Below, piece after piece: positions 17,227 to 29,408 of a stretch of 64,000 bases of DNA. Where the stretch lies: the NCBI RefSeq assembly GCF_051900535.1, contig NZ_JBHZGI010000004.1, positions 1-64,000 on the forward strand. Reading direction: 5' to 3'. The stretch's first letter is position 1. Each line of letters opens with the position of its first letter. The stretch is from Frateuria_A sp051900535 (GTDB lineage Bacteria; Pseudomonadota; Gammaproteobacteria; Xanthomonadales; Rhodanobacteraceae). Under the pieces are notes generated by a model. The model did not search any database. It was not told the DNA's origin and worked only from the letters and a program-made list of their open reading frames with translations. A program made the translations under genes and the position numbers.

Positions 17227-17811
17227 TCAGCCGTTGGCCGCGGCCGACTCGCTTTCCAGCGCGCGCTTGATGCGCGCGGTCACTTCGTCGAGTTCGCCAA
17301 CGCCGTCGACCACCTGCAGCTTGCCGCGCTTGGCGTAGAAATCGGCCACCGGCGCGGTCTGTTCGGCATAGACGCCCAGGCGTTTACGTACGGTGTCGGG
17401 ATTGTCGTCAGCGCGGTTCTCGGCCTGAAAGCGGATCTGGCAGCGGCCGACGATCGCCTCGCTGGGCACCTCGAGCTTGACCACCGCATCCAGCGGCTGG
17501 CCGATGCGGGAGAGCAGATGGTCCAACGCGTCGGCCTGGGCGAGGTTGCGCGGGTAGCCGTCGAGGATGAACCCGTTGCGCGCATCGTCCTGTGCCAGGC
17601 GCTCTTCCAGCATGTCCAGCAGGATGTCGTCGGACACCAGCTGACCCGCATCCATCACCGCCTTGGCCTTGAGACCCAGCGGCGTGCCCGCGGCCACCGC
17701 GGCGCGCAGCATGTCGCCGGTGGAGATGTGCGGTACGTTGAGGTCGGCCTTCAGCCGCGCGGCCTGCGTGCCTTTGCCCGAACCGGGTGCACCGAGTAGG
17801 ACGAGTCGCAT
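17227..17811 (-). CDS. adk: Adenylate kinase (short form)
   Basis: A 194-residue kinase that interconverts ATP + AMP and 2 ADP. The P-loop GAPGSGKGTQ (residues 7-16), the AMP-site ISTGDMLR and LDGYPRN, and DNPDTVRKRL are all present. The LID region is short (QIRFQAENRADDNP) and lacks the long zinc-binding or beta-rich insert, so this is the short-type enzyme of about 190 residues. The ATG at 17811 follows GGAG. It is divergent from the PPi-phosphofructokinase gene, both being enzymes of energy-charge balance. Confidence 0.96.
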   Translation of the reverse strand: MRLVLLGAPGSGKGTQAARLKADLNVPHISTGDMLRAAVAAGTPLGLKAKAVMDAGQLVSDDILLDMLEERLAQDDARNGFILDGYPRNLAQADALDHLLSRIGQPLDAVVKLEVPSEAIVGRCQIRFQAENRADDNPDTVRKRLGVYAEQTAPVADFYAKRGKLQVVDGVGELDEVTARIKRALESESAAANG

Positions 17812-17982
17812 AATGCTCCAGGGCGTGTGGTCCGCACGCACGCTGCGGCGGTTCGTCAGATTTCACCCAAGGGGCGTCAAAGTACCGTCTGGACCCGGTA
17901 GCGTCAAACCGAGCCAAGGCCGGATGCGCGCCAAGTCGCTGTTTCGCAAGGGCACATGCCCGTGCCTGCCAAGGAGATCGCC

Positions 17983-19245
17983 ATGAGTCCTGCTTCCCGT
18001 TCCGGTCGCCTGCTCTACGCCCAGTCCGGCGGGGTCACCGCGGTGATCAACGCCACCGCCGCCGGCGTCATCGAGGCGGCGCGTGCGCAGGGCGTGCCGG
18101 TGTACGCGGCGCGCAACGGCATCCTGGGCGCGCTGCGCGAGGACCTCATCGATACGACGAAGGAATCGAAATCCGCGATCGCCGCGCTGCGCCACACGCC
18201 CGGCGGCGCTTTCGGCTCCTGCCGCTACAAGCTCAAGTCACTGGAGGACAACCGCGCCGAATACGAACGCCTGATCGAGGTGCTGCGCGCGCACGACATC
18301 CGCTGGTTCCTCTACAACGGCGGCAACGACTCGGCCGATACGGCGCTGAAGATCTCGCAGCTCGGCAAGGCGATGGGCTACGACATCCGCTGCATCGGCG
18401 TGCCCAAGACGGTGGACAACGACCTGGCGGTGACCGATTGCTGCCCGGGTTTCGGCTCGGTGGCCAAGTACACCGCCGTGTCGGTGCTGGAGGCCAGCCT
18501 GGACGTGGCTTCGATGGCCGACACCTCGACCAAGGTCTTCGTGCTGGAGGTGATGGGCCGCCACGCCGGCTGGATCGCGGCCGCCGCGGGCCTGGCCGGC
18601 GAAGGTCCGGACGCGCCGCCGCACGTGATCCTGTTCCCGGAAAACGTGTTCGAGGAGGCCGCGTTCCTGGCCAAGGTCAAGGACACGGTCGAGCGCGTGG
18701 GCTGGTGCACGGTGGTCGCCTCCGAGGGCGTGCGCGACGCGGCCGGGCGATTTCTCGCCGAGGGCGGCACCCGCGACGCCTTTGGCCACGCCCAGCTGGG
18801 CGGCGCGGCCTCGGTGCTGGCGCAGCTGGTCAAGGACAAGCTCAAGTACAAGGTGCACTGGGCTCTCCCCGATTACCTGCAGCGCTCGGCGCGGCATCTC
18901 GCCTCGGCCACCGATGCGCTGCAGGCTTATGCCGTCGGCCGCGCCGCGGTGGAGTTCGCGCTGGGCGGAATGAACGCGGTGATGCCGGTGATCGTGCGCA
19001 CCTCTGAGTCGCCCTATCGCTGGAAGATCGAGCCGGCGGAATTGAAGAAGATCGCCAACCGCGAAAAGAAGCTGCCCAAAGGGTTCATCCGCCGCGACGG
19101 CTTCGGCATCACCACCGCCGCGCGCCGTTACCTGTCCCCGCTGATCCGCGGCGAGGCCCCGCCGCCCTACGGCAAGGACGGCCTGCCCGCCTACGCCACC
19201 CTGCGCAACGTGGCGGTAGCCAGGCGCCTGCCTGCCTTTCCCTGA
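17983..19245 (+). CDS. pfp: Pyrophosphate-dependent 6-phosphofructokinase
   Basis: A 420-residue phosphofructokinase that uses PPi and can work in either direction of glycolysis. The donor choice can be read in the active site. GGND (113-116) has Asp where ATP enzymes have Gly, and PKTVDND (141-147) has Lys in place of the Gly of ATP enzymes; both are PPi-type residues. MGRHAGWIAA (about 194-203) is the sugar-phosphate motif. AAGGAG lies 6 bases before the ATG at 17983. The membrane pyrophosphatase is two genes downstream and the soluble one about 6 kb further on, suggesting shared control of the PPi pool. Confidence 0.95.
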   Translation: MSPASRSGRLLYAQSGGVTAVINATAAGVIEAARAQGVPVYAARNGILGALREDLIDTTKESKSAIAALRHTPGGAFGSCRYKLKSLEDNRAEYERLIEVLRAHDIRWFLYNGGNDSADTALKISQLGKAMGYDIRCIGVPKTVDNDLAVTDCCPGFGSVAKYTAVSVLEASLDVASMADTSTKVFVLEVMGRHAGWIAAAAGLAGEGPDAPPHVILFPENVFEEAAFLAKVKDTVERVGWCTVVASEGVRDAAGRFLAEGGTRDAFGHAQLGGAASVLAQLVKDKLKYKVHWALPDYLQRSARHLASATDALQAYAVGRAAVEFALGGMNAVMPVIVRTSESPYRWKIEPAELKKIANREKKLPKGFIRRDGFGITTAARRYLSPLIRGEAPPPYGKDGLPAYATLRNVAVARRLPAFP

Positions 19246-19374
19246 GGCGACTGGCGCCGGTTTTCTTGCTGAGCGTCACGTGAAGGCCCTGTGGAGGCGG
19301 CTACCATGCGTTCAGTCGCAGCTTCCTACGCTGCGGATCACCCGGGCCACCGAGCCCGGCAAGGGAGAAATACG

Positions 19375-19686
19375 ATGAAATTCCTGCTGAGCGCCCTGTT
19401 CGCCCTGCCCCTGCTTGCCGCCAGCGGCGCGGCGCTGGCCGACCACGATCACGGGCACGGCCGTGGAAATGACCACGGGCACCGCGACAACGGCTGGCAC
19501 GGTCGTGGCCACCACCATTGGGAACGCGGCCACCGCTACGACGGTCCGGTCGTGATCATCCGCGACTACGAGCGCGTCCGCCTGCGTCCCCCGCCGCGGG
19601 GCTACCACTGGGTGCGCGACGACAACAACGACTACGTGCTGGTCGCCATCGCCACCGGCATCATCCTGGACTACGTGCTCAACTGA
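19375..19686 (+). CDS. Small His-rich periplasmic RcnB-like protein
   Basis: A 103-residue exported protein with a signal peptide (1-22, ending AALA). The mature N-terminus is unusually rich in His, Asp and Gly (DHDHGHGRGNDHGH, then WHGRGHHHWERGH), a likely metal-binding stretch. The C-terminal PRGYHWVRDDNNDYVLVAIATGIILDYVL matches the RcnB family, known for nickel/cobalt homeostasis in E. coli. No metal exporter gene is adjacent, so the role here is open. It is a single gene closed by a strong terminator. Confidence 0.85.
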   Translation: MKFLLSALFALPLLAASGAALADHDHGHGRGNDHGHRDNGWHGRGHHHWERGHRYDGPVVIIRDYERVRLRPPPRGYHWVRDDNNDYVLVAIATGIILDYVLN

Positions 19687-19702
19687 GCTTTCTGAAGTCC
19701 TG

Positions 19703-19740
19703 ACGCGGCCGGGGCGTTTCGCCCCGGCCGCGTGCGTTTC
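19703..19740 (+). terminator. Terminator of the RcnB-like gene
   Basis: A perfect 14-bp stem ACGCGGCCGGGGCG/CGCCCCGGCCGCGT with a TTT loop is followed by GCGTTTC. It starts 16 bases after the stop codon. Confidence 0.8.
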
Positions 19741-19880
19741 CGGCGCCCGCTGCGGCGCACAACGATCAATCACATCTCCCCTGCCTATACTCGCCGAGGC
19801 CGCTGTCGAAGCGGCCTGGGGCGAGCTGCCCGTGAGGCAACCCGCCTGTCGCGGTATCCACTCACCTGGGGAGGCACCGA

Positions 19881-21923
<2,043 letters not shown>

Positions 21924-21938
21924 ATCGCCTCAAGCCAA

Positions 21939-21962
21939 CCCTCTTCCCGCCGGGGAGAGGGG
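21939..21962. repeat. REP-like intergenic palindrome
   Basis: CCCTCTTCCC-GCC-GGGGAGAGGG, with one wobble pair, lies 15 bases after the hppA stop. It is a relative of the palindrome at 17077-17097. Confidence 0.65.
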
Positions 21963-21986
21963 CCACGCTTGCGATAGACCCACGAC

Positions 21987-22016
21987 CGAAGGCCCTTCAC
22001 GGGCCTTCGCTTTTGT
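21987..22016 (+). terminator. Terminator of hppA
   Basis: A 9-bp stem CGAAGGCCC/GGGCCTTCG with loop TTCAC is followed by CTTTTGTT, a standard rho-independent terminator. Confidence 0.9.
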
Positions 22017-22136
22017 TGGACGCACGGGCCTCTCCTCTGACGCCAAGAGGGAGCCCAGCGCTCGCGCTGGCTGCCCTCACAGCACTGCGCCACCCCACCG
22101 GCCACACTCACCCGTTGCATAGGGGAAGACACCGAC

Positions 22137-24248
22137 ATGACCCACACACGCTGGCTCGCCCTCGCGCTGGGCCTCACACTGGCAGGCATGACACACGCAC
22201 AGACCTCCGCGCCGATCGGCGCACACGCCACCGACGACGCTTACCTCTGGCTCGAGGACATCGATGGCGTCCGCGCCATGGACTGGGTCAAGCAGCAGGC
22301 CGCGGCCACCGTCGCCGACTACGCCCAGTCATCCGAATTCAAGCGGCTCGATGCCCGCCTGCTCGAAGTGCTCGACTCGAACGAGCGGATTCCGTTCGTG
22401 GAGAAGCTGGGCGGGCACTACTACAACTTCTGGCGCGACAAGTCCCACCCCAAGGGCCTGTGGCGGCGCACGACGCTGGCCGAATACCGCAAGGCGGAGC
22501 CAGCCTGGGAGACGGTGCTGGATCTGGATGCGCTGGCCGCGGCCGAGCACGAGAACTGGGTCTGGCATGGCGCGCAGTGCCTGAAGCCGGACTATCGCCG
22601 CTGCCTGCTTTCGCTCTCGCGCGGTGGCGCGGATGCCGACGTCGTGCGCGAGTTCGACCTCCACGACAAGGCGTTCGTCGAGGGCGGCTTCGCATTGCCC
22701 GAAGCCAAGAGCCAGGTGGCCTGGGCCGACCAGGACCACATCTTCGTGGGTACGGACTTCGGTCCCGGTTCGATGACCGAGTCGAGCTACCCGCGCATCG
22801 CCAAACTGTGGGCCCGCGGCACGCCGCTGGCCGAGGCGAAGACGATCTACGAGGGCAAGCCCGAGGATCTCGCCGTCAGTGCCTACCGCGACCTGGCCCC
22901 CGGCTACGAGCGCAGCTTCGTGCAGCGCGCGCTGGCCTTCTACGACAGCGAGAGCTACCTGCTGGGCAAGGACGGCAAGCTCACACGTATCGACGTGCCC
23001 ACCGACGCCGAAACCAGCGTCGAGCGCGAGTGGCTGCTGATCGAGCCACGCAGCGACTGGGCTGTCGGCGGCCACACCTACAAGGCCGGCTCGCTGCTGG
23101 CGGCGAACTTCGATGACTTCATGGCGGGCAAGCGCGACATCAGCGTGCTGTTCGAGCCGACCGATACCACTGCGCTGGACGGCTATTCCTGGACGCGCCA
23201 CCACCTGATTCTCAACGTGATGGATGACGTGGTGAACCGGCTCGAAGTGCTCACCCCGCAACCGGGCGCATGGAAGCGCCAGCCGTTGGGGGGCGCACCG
23301 GCGCTGTCCTCGATCGATGCTGGCGGCATCGACGCGGACGAAAGCGACGACTACTTCCTCACCGTCACCGGCTTCCTGCAGCCGACCACGCTGTATTACG
23401 GCACGCTCGGCGACGGCGATGCCGAGGCGATCAAGCATAGCCCGGCCTTCTTCGACGGCTCGAAGTACCAGGTGAGCCAGCATTTCGTGCAGTCGAAAGA
23501 CGGTACCCGGGTTCCGTACTTCGAGATCGCGCCGAAGGAGCTGAAGTTCGACGGCAGCCATCCCACGCTGCAATACGGTTACGGGGGCTTCGAGATCTCG
23601 TTGCAGCCGAGCTACAGCGGCAGCATCGGCCGCGCCTGGCTGGAGCACGGCGGCGTCTACGTGATCGCCAACATCCGCGGCGGCGGCGAATACGGCCCGC
23701 GCTGGCACAAGGCCGCGCTCAAGGGCCATCGCCTGCGTGCCTACGAGGACTTCGCGGCGGTGTCGGAAGACCTGATCCGGCGCAAGGTCACCTCGCCGAA
23801 ACACCTGGCCGCGATGGGCGGCAGCAACGGCGGTCTGCTGATGGGCAACATGCTCACGCTCTATCCGCAGCTCTATGGCGCGATCGTCAGCCAGGTCGCC
23901 CTGCTGGACATGAAGCGGTACACGCACCTGTCCGCCGGTGCGTCCTGGATGGCCGAGTACGGCGATCCGGACAAGCCCGCCGAATGGGCCTGGATCAGGA
24001 CCTTCTCGCCGTACCAGAACGCCGAGCCGGGCAAGCAGTACCCACCGGTGCTGTTCACCACCTCCACCCGCGATGACCGCGTGGGCCCCGCACACGCGCG
24101 CAAGATGGCTGCGAAGATGCAGGCGATGGGTTACGACGCGGACTTCTACGAGAACATCGAGGGCGGCCACGGCGGCGCGGCGGACAACAAGCAGTCGGCC
24201 TTCATGCACGCGCTCGAGTACACCTGGTTGTGGCAGCACGTAAAATGA
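22137..24248 (+). CDS. Prolyl oligopeptidase family serine peptidase (S9A)
   Basis: A 703-residue exported peptidase that cleaves short peptides, typically after proline. A signal peptide (1-21, ending THA) is followed by the family start DDAYLWLEDIDG. A seven-bladed propeller spans about residues 90-430. The alpha/beta-hydrolase domain has YGGFEISLQPSY, the nucleophile Ser in AAMGGSNGGLL (about residue 563), the Asp in STRDDRVGPAHA and the His in EGGHGG. Length and layout match prolyl endopeptidases. It stands alone between two hairpins; a periplasmic location is inferred from the signal peptide. Confidence 0.93.
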   Translation: MTHTRWLALALGLTLAGMTHAQTSAPIGAHATDDAYLWLEDIDGVRAMDWVKQQAAATVADYAQSSEFKRLDARLLEVLDSNERIPFVEKLGGHYYNFWRDKSHPKGLWRRTTLAEYRKAEPAWETVLDLDALAAAEHENWVWHGAQCLKPDYRRCLLSLSRGGADADVVREFDLHDKAFVEGGFALPEAKSQVAWADQDHIFVGTDFGPGSMTESSYPRIAKLWARGTPLAEAKTIYEGKPEDLAVSAYRDLAPGYERSFVQRALAFYDSESYLLGKDGKLTRIDVPTDAETSVEREWLLIEPRSDWAVGGHTYKAGSLLAANFDDFMAGKRDISVLFEPTDTTALDGYSWTRHHLILNVMDDVVNRLEVLTPQPGAWKRQPLGGAPALSSIDAGGIDADESDDYFLTVTGFLQPTTLYYGTLGDGDAEAIKHSPAFFDGSKYQVSQHFVQSKDGTRVPYFEIAPKELKFDGSHPTLQYGYGGFEISLQPSYSGSIGRAWLEHGGVYVIANIRGGGEYGPRWHKAALKGHRLRAYEDFAAVSEDLIRRKVTSPKHLAAMGGSNGGLLMGNMLTLYPQLYGAIVSQVALLDMKRYTHLSAGASWMAEYGDPDKPAEWAWIRTFSPYQNAEPGKQYPPVLFTTSTRDDRVGPAHARKMAAKMQAMGYDADFYENIEGGHGGAADNKQSAFMHALEYTWLWQHVK

Positions 24249-24256
24249 CGGCCCCG

Positions 24257-24278
24257 GCGGCGGCCACCCGGCCGCCGC
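24257..24278. terminator. GC-rich hairpin after the S9 peptidase gene
   Basis: A perfect 9-bp stem GCGGCGGCC/GGCCGCCGC with loop ACCC starts 8 bases after the stop. No T-run follows, so it may only attenuate read-through into the next gene. Confidence 0.5.
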
Positions 24279-24297
24279 AGCCATCTGCACCCGACGC

Positions 24298-25128
24298 ATG
24301 AGAGCTTCTTCCGGCAGCATCAGTCCCCAGTTGCGCGAATGGATCCTGGCCACCGCGCGGGCGGGCCACGGCGTGCCGGAAGTGCTCAGGCTGCTCAAGG
24401 ACGCCGGCTACCCGCCGGCGCAATGCCGCAGCGCGGTGGCGGAGGTGCTGAAGATCCCGCTGAGCTCGATCAACGCCAACGTTCCCAACGGTCGGCGCAC
24501 CCGCGCGCCGGCCGCACCGGGGCTGTCCGTCGACGGCCGCGAGGTCCGCGTGAGCGTCGGCATGGAGGCGCCGATCGTGCGCGTACTGGACGGCCTGCTC
24601 GATGCCGGCGAATGCGCCGCGCTGATCGACTCGGCGCGACCCAGGCTGGATCGCGCGATGACCGTGGCCGATGACGGCAAGCACCAGGTGGACGAGCGGC
24701 GCACCAGCGCCGGGATGTTCTTCAAGCTCGGAGAAACGCCCCTGGTGCGCGACATCGAAGCACGCCTGGCCGGGCTGCTCGACCTTCCGGTCGAGCACGG
24801 CGAGGGCCTTCAGGTGCTGCATTACCTGCCCGGCCAGGAATACGAGCCGCATTACGACTGGTTCGACCCCACCCAGCCAGGCTACGCGGCGGTGACCGCG
24901 CGGGGTGGCCAGCGCATCGCGAGCGTGGTGATGTACCTCAACACGCCCGAGGAAGGCGGCGGCACCGCGTTCCCGAACGTCGGGCTCACGGTCACCGCGC
25001 TGACCGGTTCGGCCGTTTATTTCGCCTACGAAGGCGGCGACACCAGTTCACTGCATGCCGGCCTGCCGGTGATCCGCGGAGAGAAATGGATCGCCACCAA
25101 GTGGCTGCGCGAACGGCCTCTGCGATAA
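24298..25128 (+). CDS. Prolyl 4-hydroxylase-like 2OG-Fe(II) oxygenase
   Basis: A 276-residue protein with a C-terminal dioxygenase domain of the prolyl 4-hydroxylase alpha-subunit type. The iron ligands are His185 and Asp187 (YEPHYDWFD) and His253 (SLHAG); the 2-oxoglutarate-binding basic residue is expected in RGEKWIATKW. The N-terminal 70 residues form a separate helical segment (PQLREWILATARAGHGVPEVLRLL, then a GYPPAQC turn) that I do not recognise from other families. The substrate is unknown; bacterial relatives modify proteins or small molecules. No strong ribosome site is seen, so the message may be leaderless or coupled. Confidence 0.88.
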   Translation: MRASSGSISPQLREWILATARAGHGVPEVLRLLKDAGYPPAQCRSAVAEVLKIPLSSINANVPNGRRTRAPAAPGLSVDGREVRVSVGMEAPIVRVLDGLLDAGECAALIDSARPRLDRAMTVADDGKHQVDERRTSAGMFFKLGETPLVRDIEARLAGLLDLPVEHGEGLQVLHYLPGQEYEPHYDWFDPTQPGYAAVTARGGQRIASVVMYLNTPEEGGGTAFPNVGLTVTALTGSAVYFAYEGGDTSSLHAGLPVIRGEKWIATKWLRERPLR

Positions 25129-25270
25129 GCCCGCCCCAAACCCCAGGCTCGATCCCGAGCATGGCCTCAATGGCCGCTCGCTAAACAGCCGCCGCCGTCT
25201 TCGCTGCATTGCAGCAGCGTTTGCCGTATCCTTTCGCGCCTCGCTTTTTCGTTCCCCACGAAGGATTCCC

Positions 25271-25804
25271 ATGGGTCTGCATCACGTCCCCGCCGGCCGC
25301 AACGTGCCGGACGAAATCAACGTCGTCATCGAAATCCCGAAGGACGCCGAACCGGTCAAGTACGAGGTGGAGAAGGAAAGCGGGGCGATCTTCGTCGACC
25401 GCATCCTGTCCACCCCGATGCGCTATCCGTGCAACTACGGCTACGTGCCGGGCACGCTCGGTGGCGACGGCGACCCGCTCGACGCGCTGGTGATCCTGCC
25501 GCTGCCGCTGATCCCGGGCTCGGTGATCCGCTGCATCCCGGTCGGCATGCTCAAGATGTCCGACGAGGCCGGCAGCGACGAGAAGCTGATCGTGCTTCCG
25601 GCGCCGAAGATCTTCCCCGGCTACGCGCACATCAGCGACATCAAGGGCGTCTCGCCGCACTGGCTCGAGCGCATCGGCCACTTCTTCGAGCACTACAAAG
25701 ACCTGGAGAAGGGCAAGTGGGTGAAGGTCGATGGCTGGGTCGGCGCCGATGAGGCAAAGGCCGAGATCCTCGCGGGCGTCGAGCGCTACAACGCCGCGAA
25801 GTAA
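25271..25804 (+). CDS. ppa: Soluble inorganic pyrophosphatase (family I)
   Basis: A 177-residue cytoplasmic enzyme that hydrolyses PPi to phosphate. The metal-binding signature GDGDPLDALV (about residues 69-78) is intact. Also typical are the substrate-contact residues in KYEVEKESGAIFVDR (about 32-46), YPCNYGYVPGT (about 53-63) and the C-terminal HFFEHYKDLEKGKWVKV. Length matches the E. coli enzyme. It is a monocistron with its own strong terminator. Its presence alongside the proton-pumping pyrophosphatase means that PPi can be either wasted or used for work in the same cell. Confidence 0.96.
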   Translation: MGLHHVPAGRNVPDEINVVIEIPKDAEPVKYEVEKESGAIFVDRILSTPMRYPCNYGYVPGTLGGDGDPLDALVILPLPLIPGSVIRCIPVGMLKMSDEAGSDEKLIVLPAPKIFPGYAHISDIKGVSPHWLERIGHFFEHYKDLEKGKWVKVDGWVGADEAKAEILAGVERYNAAK

Positions 25805-25817
25805 ACCGCTCTGCCCG

Positions 25818-25850
25818 AGGCGCGCCGCCAACGATGGCGGCGCGCCTTTT
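25818..25850. terminator. Terminator of ppa, at the lysR boundary
   Basis: A perfect 12-bp stem AGGCGCGCCGCC/GGCGGCGCGCCT with a 6-base loop is followed by TTT on the plus strand. It abuts the stop codon of the convergent LysR gene. Confidence 0.88.
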
Positions 25851-26776
25851 CATGTCCCGCGCGACGGGACACGCTCCCACGGCGGCACCTCGCCCAGGTG
25901 CTCGGCCAGGAAATCCACGAACGCGCGCACCCGCGGCGGCACCAGCCGGCGTTGCGGCATCACCGCCCAGATCGCGCTTTCCGGCAGGGAGTAATCGGGC
26001 AGCACCGCTTCCAGGCGACCGCTACGAAGCGCCTCGTGCACATGCCAGTGCGAATGCAGCGCGATGCCCTGCCCGGCCAGCGCGGCATCGCGGACCAGTT
26101 CGCCCAGCGTGCTTTCGAAGCGCCCCTGCACGCGAACCACGTGTTCCTGGCCCTGCGCGTCGGTCAGCCGCCAGGTGTCCTGCCGTCCGTTGCGACCGGC
26201 CAGCAGCACGCATTCGTGATCGGCCAGTTCCACCGGCGTGCGGGGCCGACCGTGTCGAGCCAGGTACGCGGGCGAGGCGCACAGCAGGCGGCGGTTGGAG
26301 GCGAGCCTGCGCGCAATCAGGCTGGAATCGTCCAGCGCGCCGATGCGGATCGCCAGGTCGTAACCGGCGCCCACCAGGTCCTGCATCTCGTCGCTCAGGT
26401 GCGCGGACAGACGCAGCTTCGGATGGCGCGCCAGGAATTCCGGCAACAGTGGCGAGAGGTACTGGCGGCCGAACGCGGCCGGCAGGGTCATGCGCAACGT
26501 ACCCGAAACGCTCACGGCGCTCTGGCGCAGGTCGGTGGTCAACGCGTCCAGGTCCTCCACCAGCGCGCGCCCCTGCTCGGCCAGCAGCCGGCCTTCCGGC
26601 GTGGGGTGCAGGCGGCGGGTGGTCCGCTGCAATAACCGCACGCCGAGTCCGCATTCCAGGCGTTTCAGGCGCTGGCTGGCGACCGCCACCGAAAGGCCGA
26701 GGCTGCGTGCGGCAGCGCTGATCGAACCGAGGTCGAGCACGCGCAGGAACAGGGTCAGGTCGTCCAGTCGATCCAC
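25850..26776 (-). CDS. LysR family transcriptional regulator
   Basis: A 308-residue regulator with an N-terminal winged helix-turn-helix (SISAAARSLGLSVAVASQRLKRLE, about residues 18-41, numbered from the GTG) and a C-terminal effector-binding domain (TLRMTLPAAFGRQYLSPLLPEF onwards). I chose the GTG at 26776, giving (M)DRLDDLTLFLRV as in relatives. A TTG nine bases upstream is possible but falls inside the inverted repeat at 26781-26797. It diverges from the tautomerase/aldo-keto reductase/oxidoreductase operon, the usual arrangement for a LysR protein and its target. Confidence 0.9.
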   Translation of the reverse strand: MDRLDDLTLFLRVLDLGSISAAARSLGLSVAVASQRLKRLECGLGVRLLQRTTRRLHPTPEGRLLAEQGRALVEDLDALTTDLRQSAVSVSGTLRMTLPAAFGRQYLSPLLPEFLARHPKLRLSAHLSDEMQDLVGAGYDLAIRIGALDDSSLIARRLASNRRLLCASPAYLARHGRPRTPVELADHECVLLAGRNGRQDTWRLTDAQGQEHVVRVQGRFESTLGELVRDAALAGQGIALHSHWHVHEALRSGRLEAVLPDYSLPESAIWAVMPQRRLVPPRVRAFVDFLAEHLGEVPPWERVPSRGT

Positions 26777-26780
26777 GATA

Positions 26781-26797
26781 TTCAATCATTAGTTGAA
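26781..26797. promoter_or_regulatory. Inverted repeat, candidate LysR operator
   Basis: TTCAATCATTAGTTGAA has a perfect TTCAA/TTGAA inverted repeat around a 7-base centre. It sits at the start of the LysR gene, 117 bases before the divergent operon. Its placement suits autorepression and activation of the operon; binding is inferred. Confidence 0.55.
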
Positions 26798-26913
26798 AGC
26801 GATTCGCCATCGTGCTGCTTTCTGTCGAAAGTGCAAGCGCCTAGCCTGCGCACTCGCTGCCGTGGTGGCCAAAGACCCGGCACCCGATTTCGGTCTCAGC
26901 CGCAGGAGCCTTC

Positions 26914-27317
26914 ATGCCATTCACCCACGTTGCCATCCCCGCCGGGACGCCACCCGCCCACAAGGCCGCCATCGCCCGCGGCGTGCACGAAGCGATGGTC
27001 GCGGCCCTCGGTATTCCCGACGACGATTTCTTCCAGCTGATCTGCGAATACCAGCCTGGCGATTTCCTGTTCGACCGCGGCTTCTTGGGCGTACAGCGCT
27101 CCGATCGCGTGGTCGTCGTCCGGATCACGCTGCGGCGGGGACGCAGCGATGCGATGAAGCGCGACCTCTACGCCCGTCTCGCCGCCAGCCTCGGGCGGGA
27201 CGCGGAGATCCGCCCGCAGGACGTGTTCGTCTACCTCGTCGAGAACGACTTTTCCGACTGGTCGGTCGGCGGCGGGCGGATGAGCATGGAGATTGCCGTG
27301 CAGCGGGAGGCCGACGC

Positions 27318-27321
<4 letters not shown>
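26914..27321 (+). CDS. Tautomerase family protein
   Basis: A 135-residue protein of the 4-oxalocrotonate tautomerase superfamily (two-unit type). Pro2 becomes the catalytic N-terminal proline after removal of Met: MPFTHVAIPAG. The segment KAAIARGVHEAMVAALGIPDDDFFQLI (about 19-45) and the VVVVRITLRRGRS strand are characteristic. It starts a three-gene operon (tautomerase, aldo-keto reductase, quinone-oxidoreductase type), with each pair overlapping by four bases, divergent from a LysR regulator. The substrate is unknown, perhaps a keto-enol intermediate of a carbonyl compound. Confidence 0.85.
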
Positions 27322-28390
<1,069 letters not shown>

Positions 28391-28394
<4 letters not shown>

Positions 28395-29407
28395 AAGCGG
28401 TCGCCCTGACCCGCTACCTGCCGCTCGACGAGCCGGATGCGCTCCGGGACGTGGAGTTGCCCAGGCCCGTGCATGGCGGGCACGACTTGCTGGTGCGCGT
28501 GGAGGCGGTGTCGGCCAACCCGGTCGACGCGAAGCTGCGCGCGCCCCGGCCCGGGATCGAGTCCCCGCCCCGCGTGCTCGGCTTCGATGCGGCCGGCACC
28601 GTGGAAGCAGTGGGCGACCGTACGCAGGGATTCGTGCAGGGCGATCGCGTGTACTACGCCGGCGATGCCACCCGGCCCGGCAGCAACGCGCAATGGCAGG
28701 CAGTCGATGCGCGCATCGTGGCCCATGCACCCCGTACGCTGGATGCCGCGCAGGCGGCCGCGCTGCCGCTGGTCTCGCTGACCGCCTGGGAACTGTTGTT
28801 CCAGCGCATGCCTTTCGACAGCGAGCAAGGCGGCCGTGGCCGCACGCTGCTGGTGATCGCGGGTGCGGGCGGGGTCGGTTCGATGGCCATCCAGCTTGCG
28901 CGGCGGGCAGGCTTCCGCGTGATCGCCACCACCTCGCGGCCGGAAACGACGGCGTGGTGCCGCGAGCTTGGTGCGACCGCGACGATCGATCACCGTCAGC
29001 CGCTGGCACCCCAGCTCGCCGCGCTTGGTCACCCTCGCATCGACGCCGCGATCAACCTTGCCGACACCGACCGTTACTGGGAAACCCTTGGCGAGTTGCT
29101 CGCGCCGCAGGGGCATGTCGGGCTGATCGTGGAGCCGCAGGGACCGGTGTCGCTCGGTGGTGCGTACAAGGCCAAGTCGATCGGCATTCACTGGGAATCG
29201 ATGTTCACCCGCTCGCGCGCCGGCACGTCGGACTTGGCCGAACAGGGCCGCATCCTCGCGCGCGTGGCGGAACTGGTCGATGCCGGCGAACTGCGCGGCA
29301 TCGCGCGGGAGACGCTATCGCCCATCAATGCGGCGAACCTGCGCGAAGCGCACCGTCGCATCGAGTCCGGCAGCAGCATCGGCAAGCTGGTGCTCGCCGG
29401 CTGGTAA
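28391..29407 (+). CDS. Zinc-type alcohol dehydrogenase-like / quinone oxidoreductase
   Basis: A 338-residue medium-chain dehydrogenase (MDR superfamily). The GroES-like start (SANPVDAKLRAP, LGFDAAGTVEAVG) and the Rossmann motif VIAGAGGVGSMAIQLAR (about 157-173) place it with the zinc-annotated alcohol dehydrogenases that in fact lack zinc-binding cysteines and act like NADPH:quinone reductases. The catalytic Cys/His zinc ligands are absent. It is the third gene of the operon, with its ATG overlapping the previous stop. Probable role: reduction of quinones or alpha,beta-unsaturated carbonyls. Confidence 0.9.
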
Positions 29408-29408
29408 A

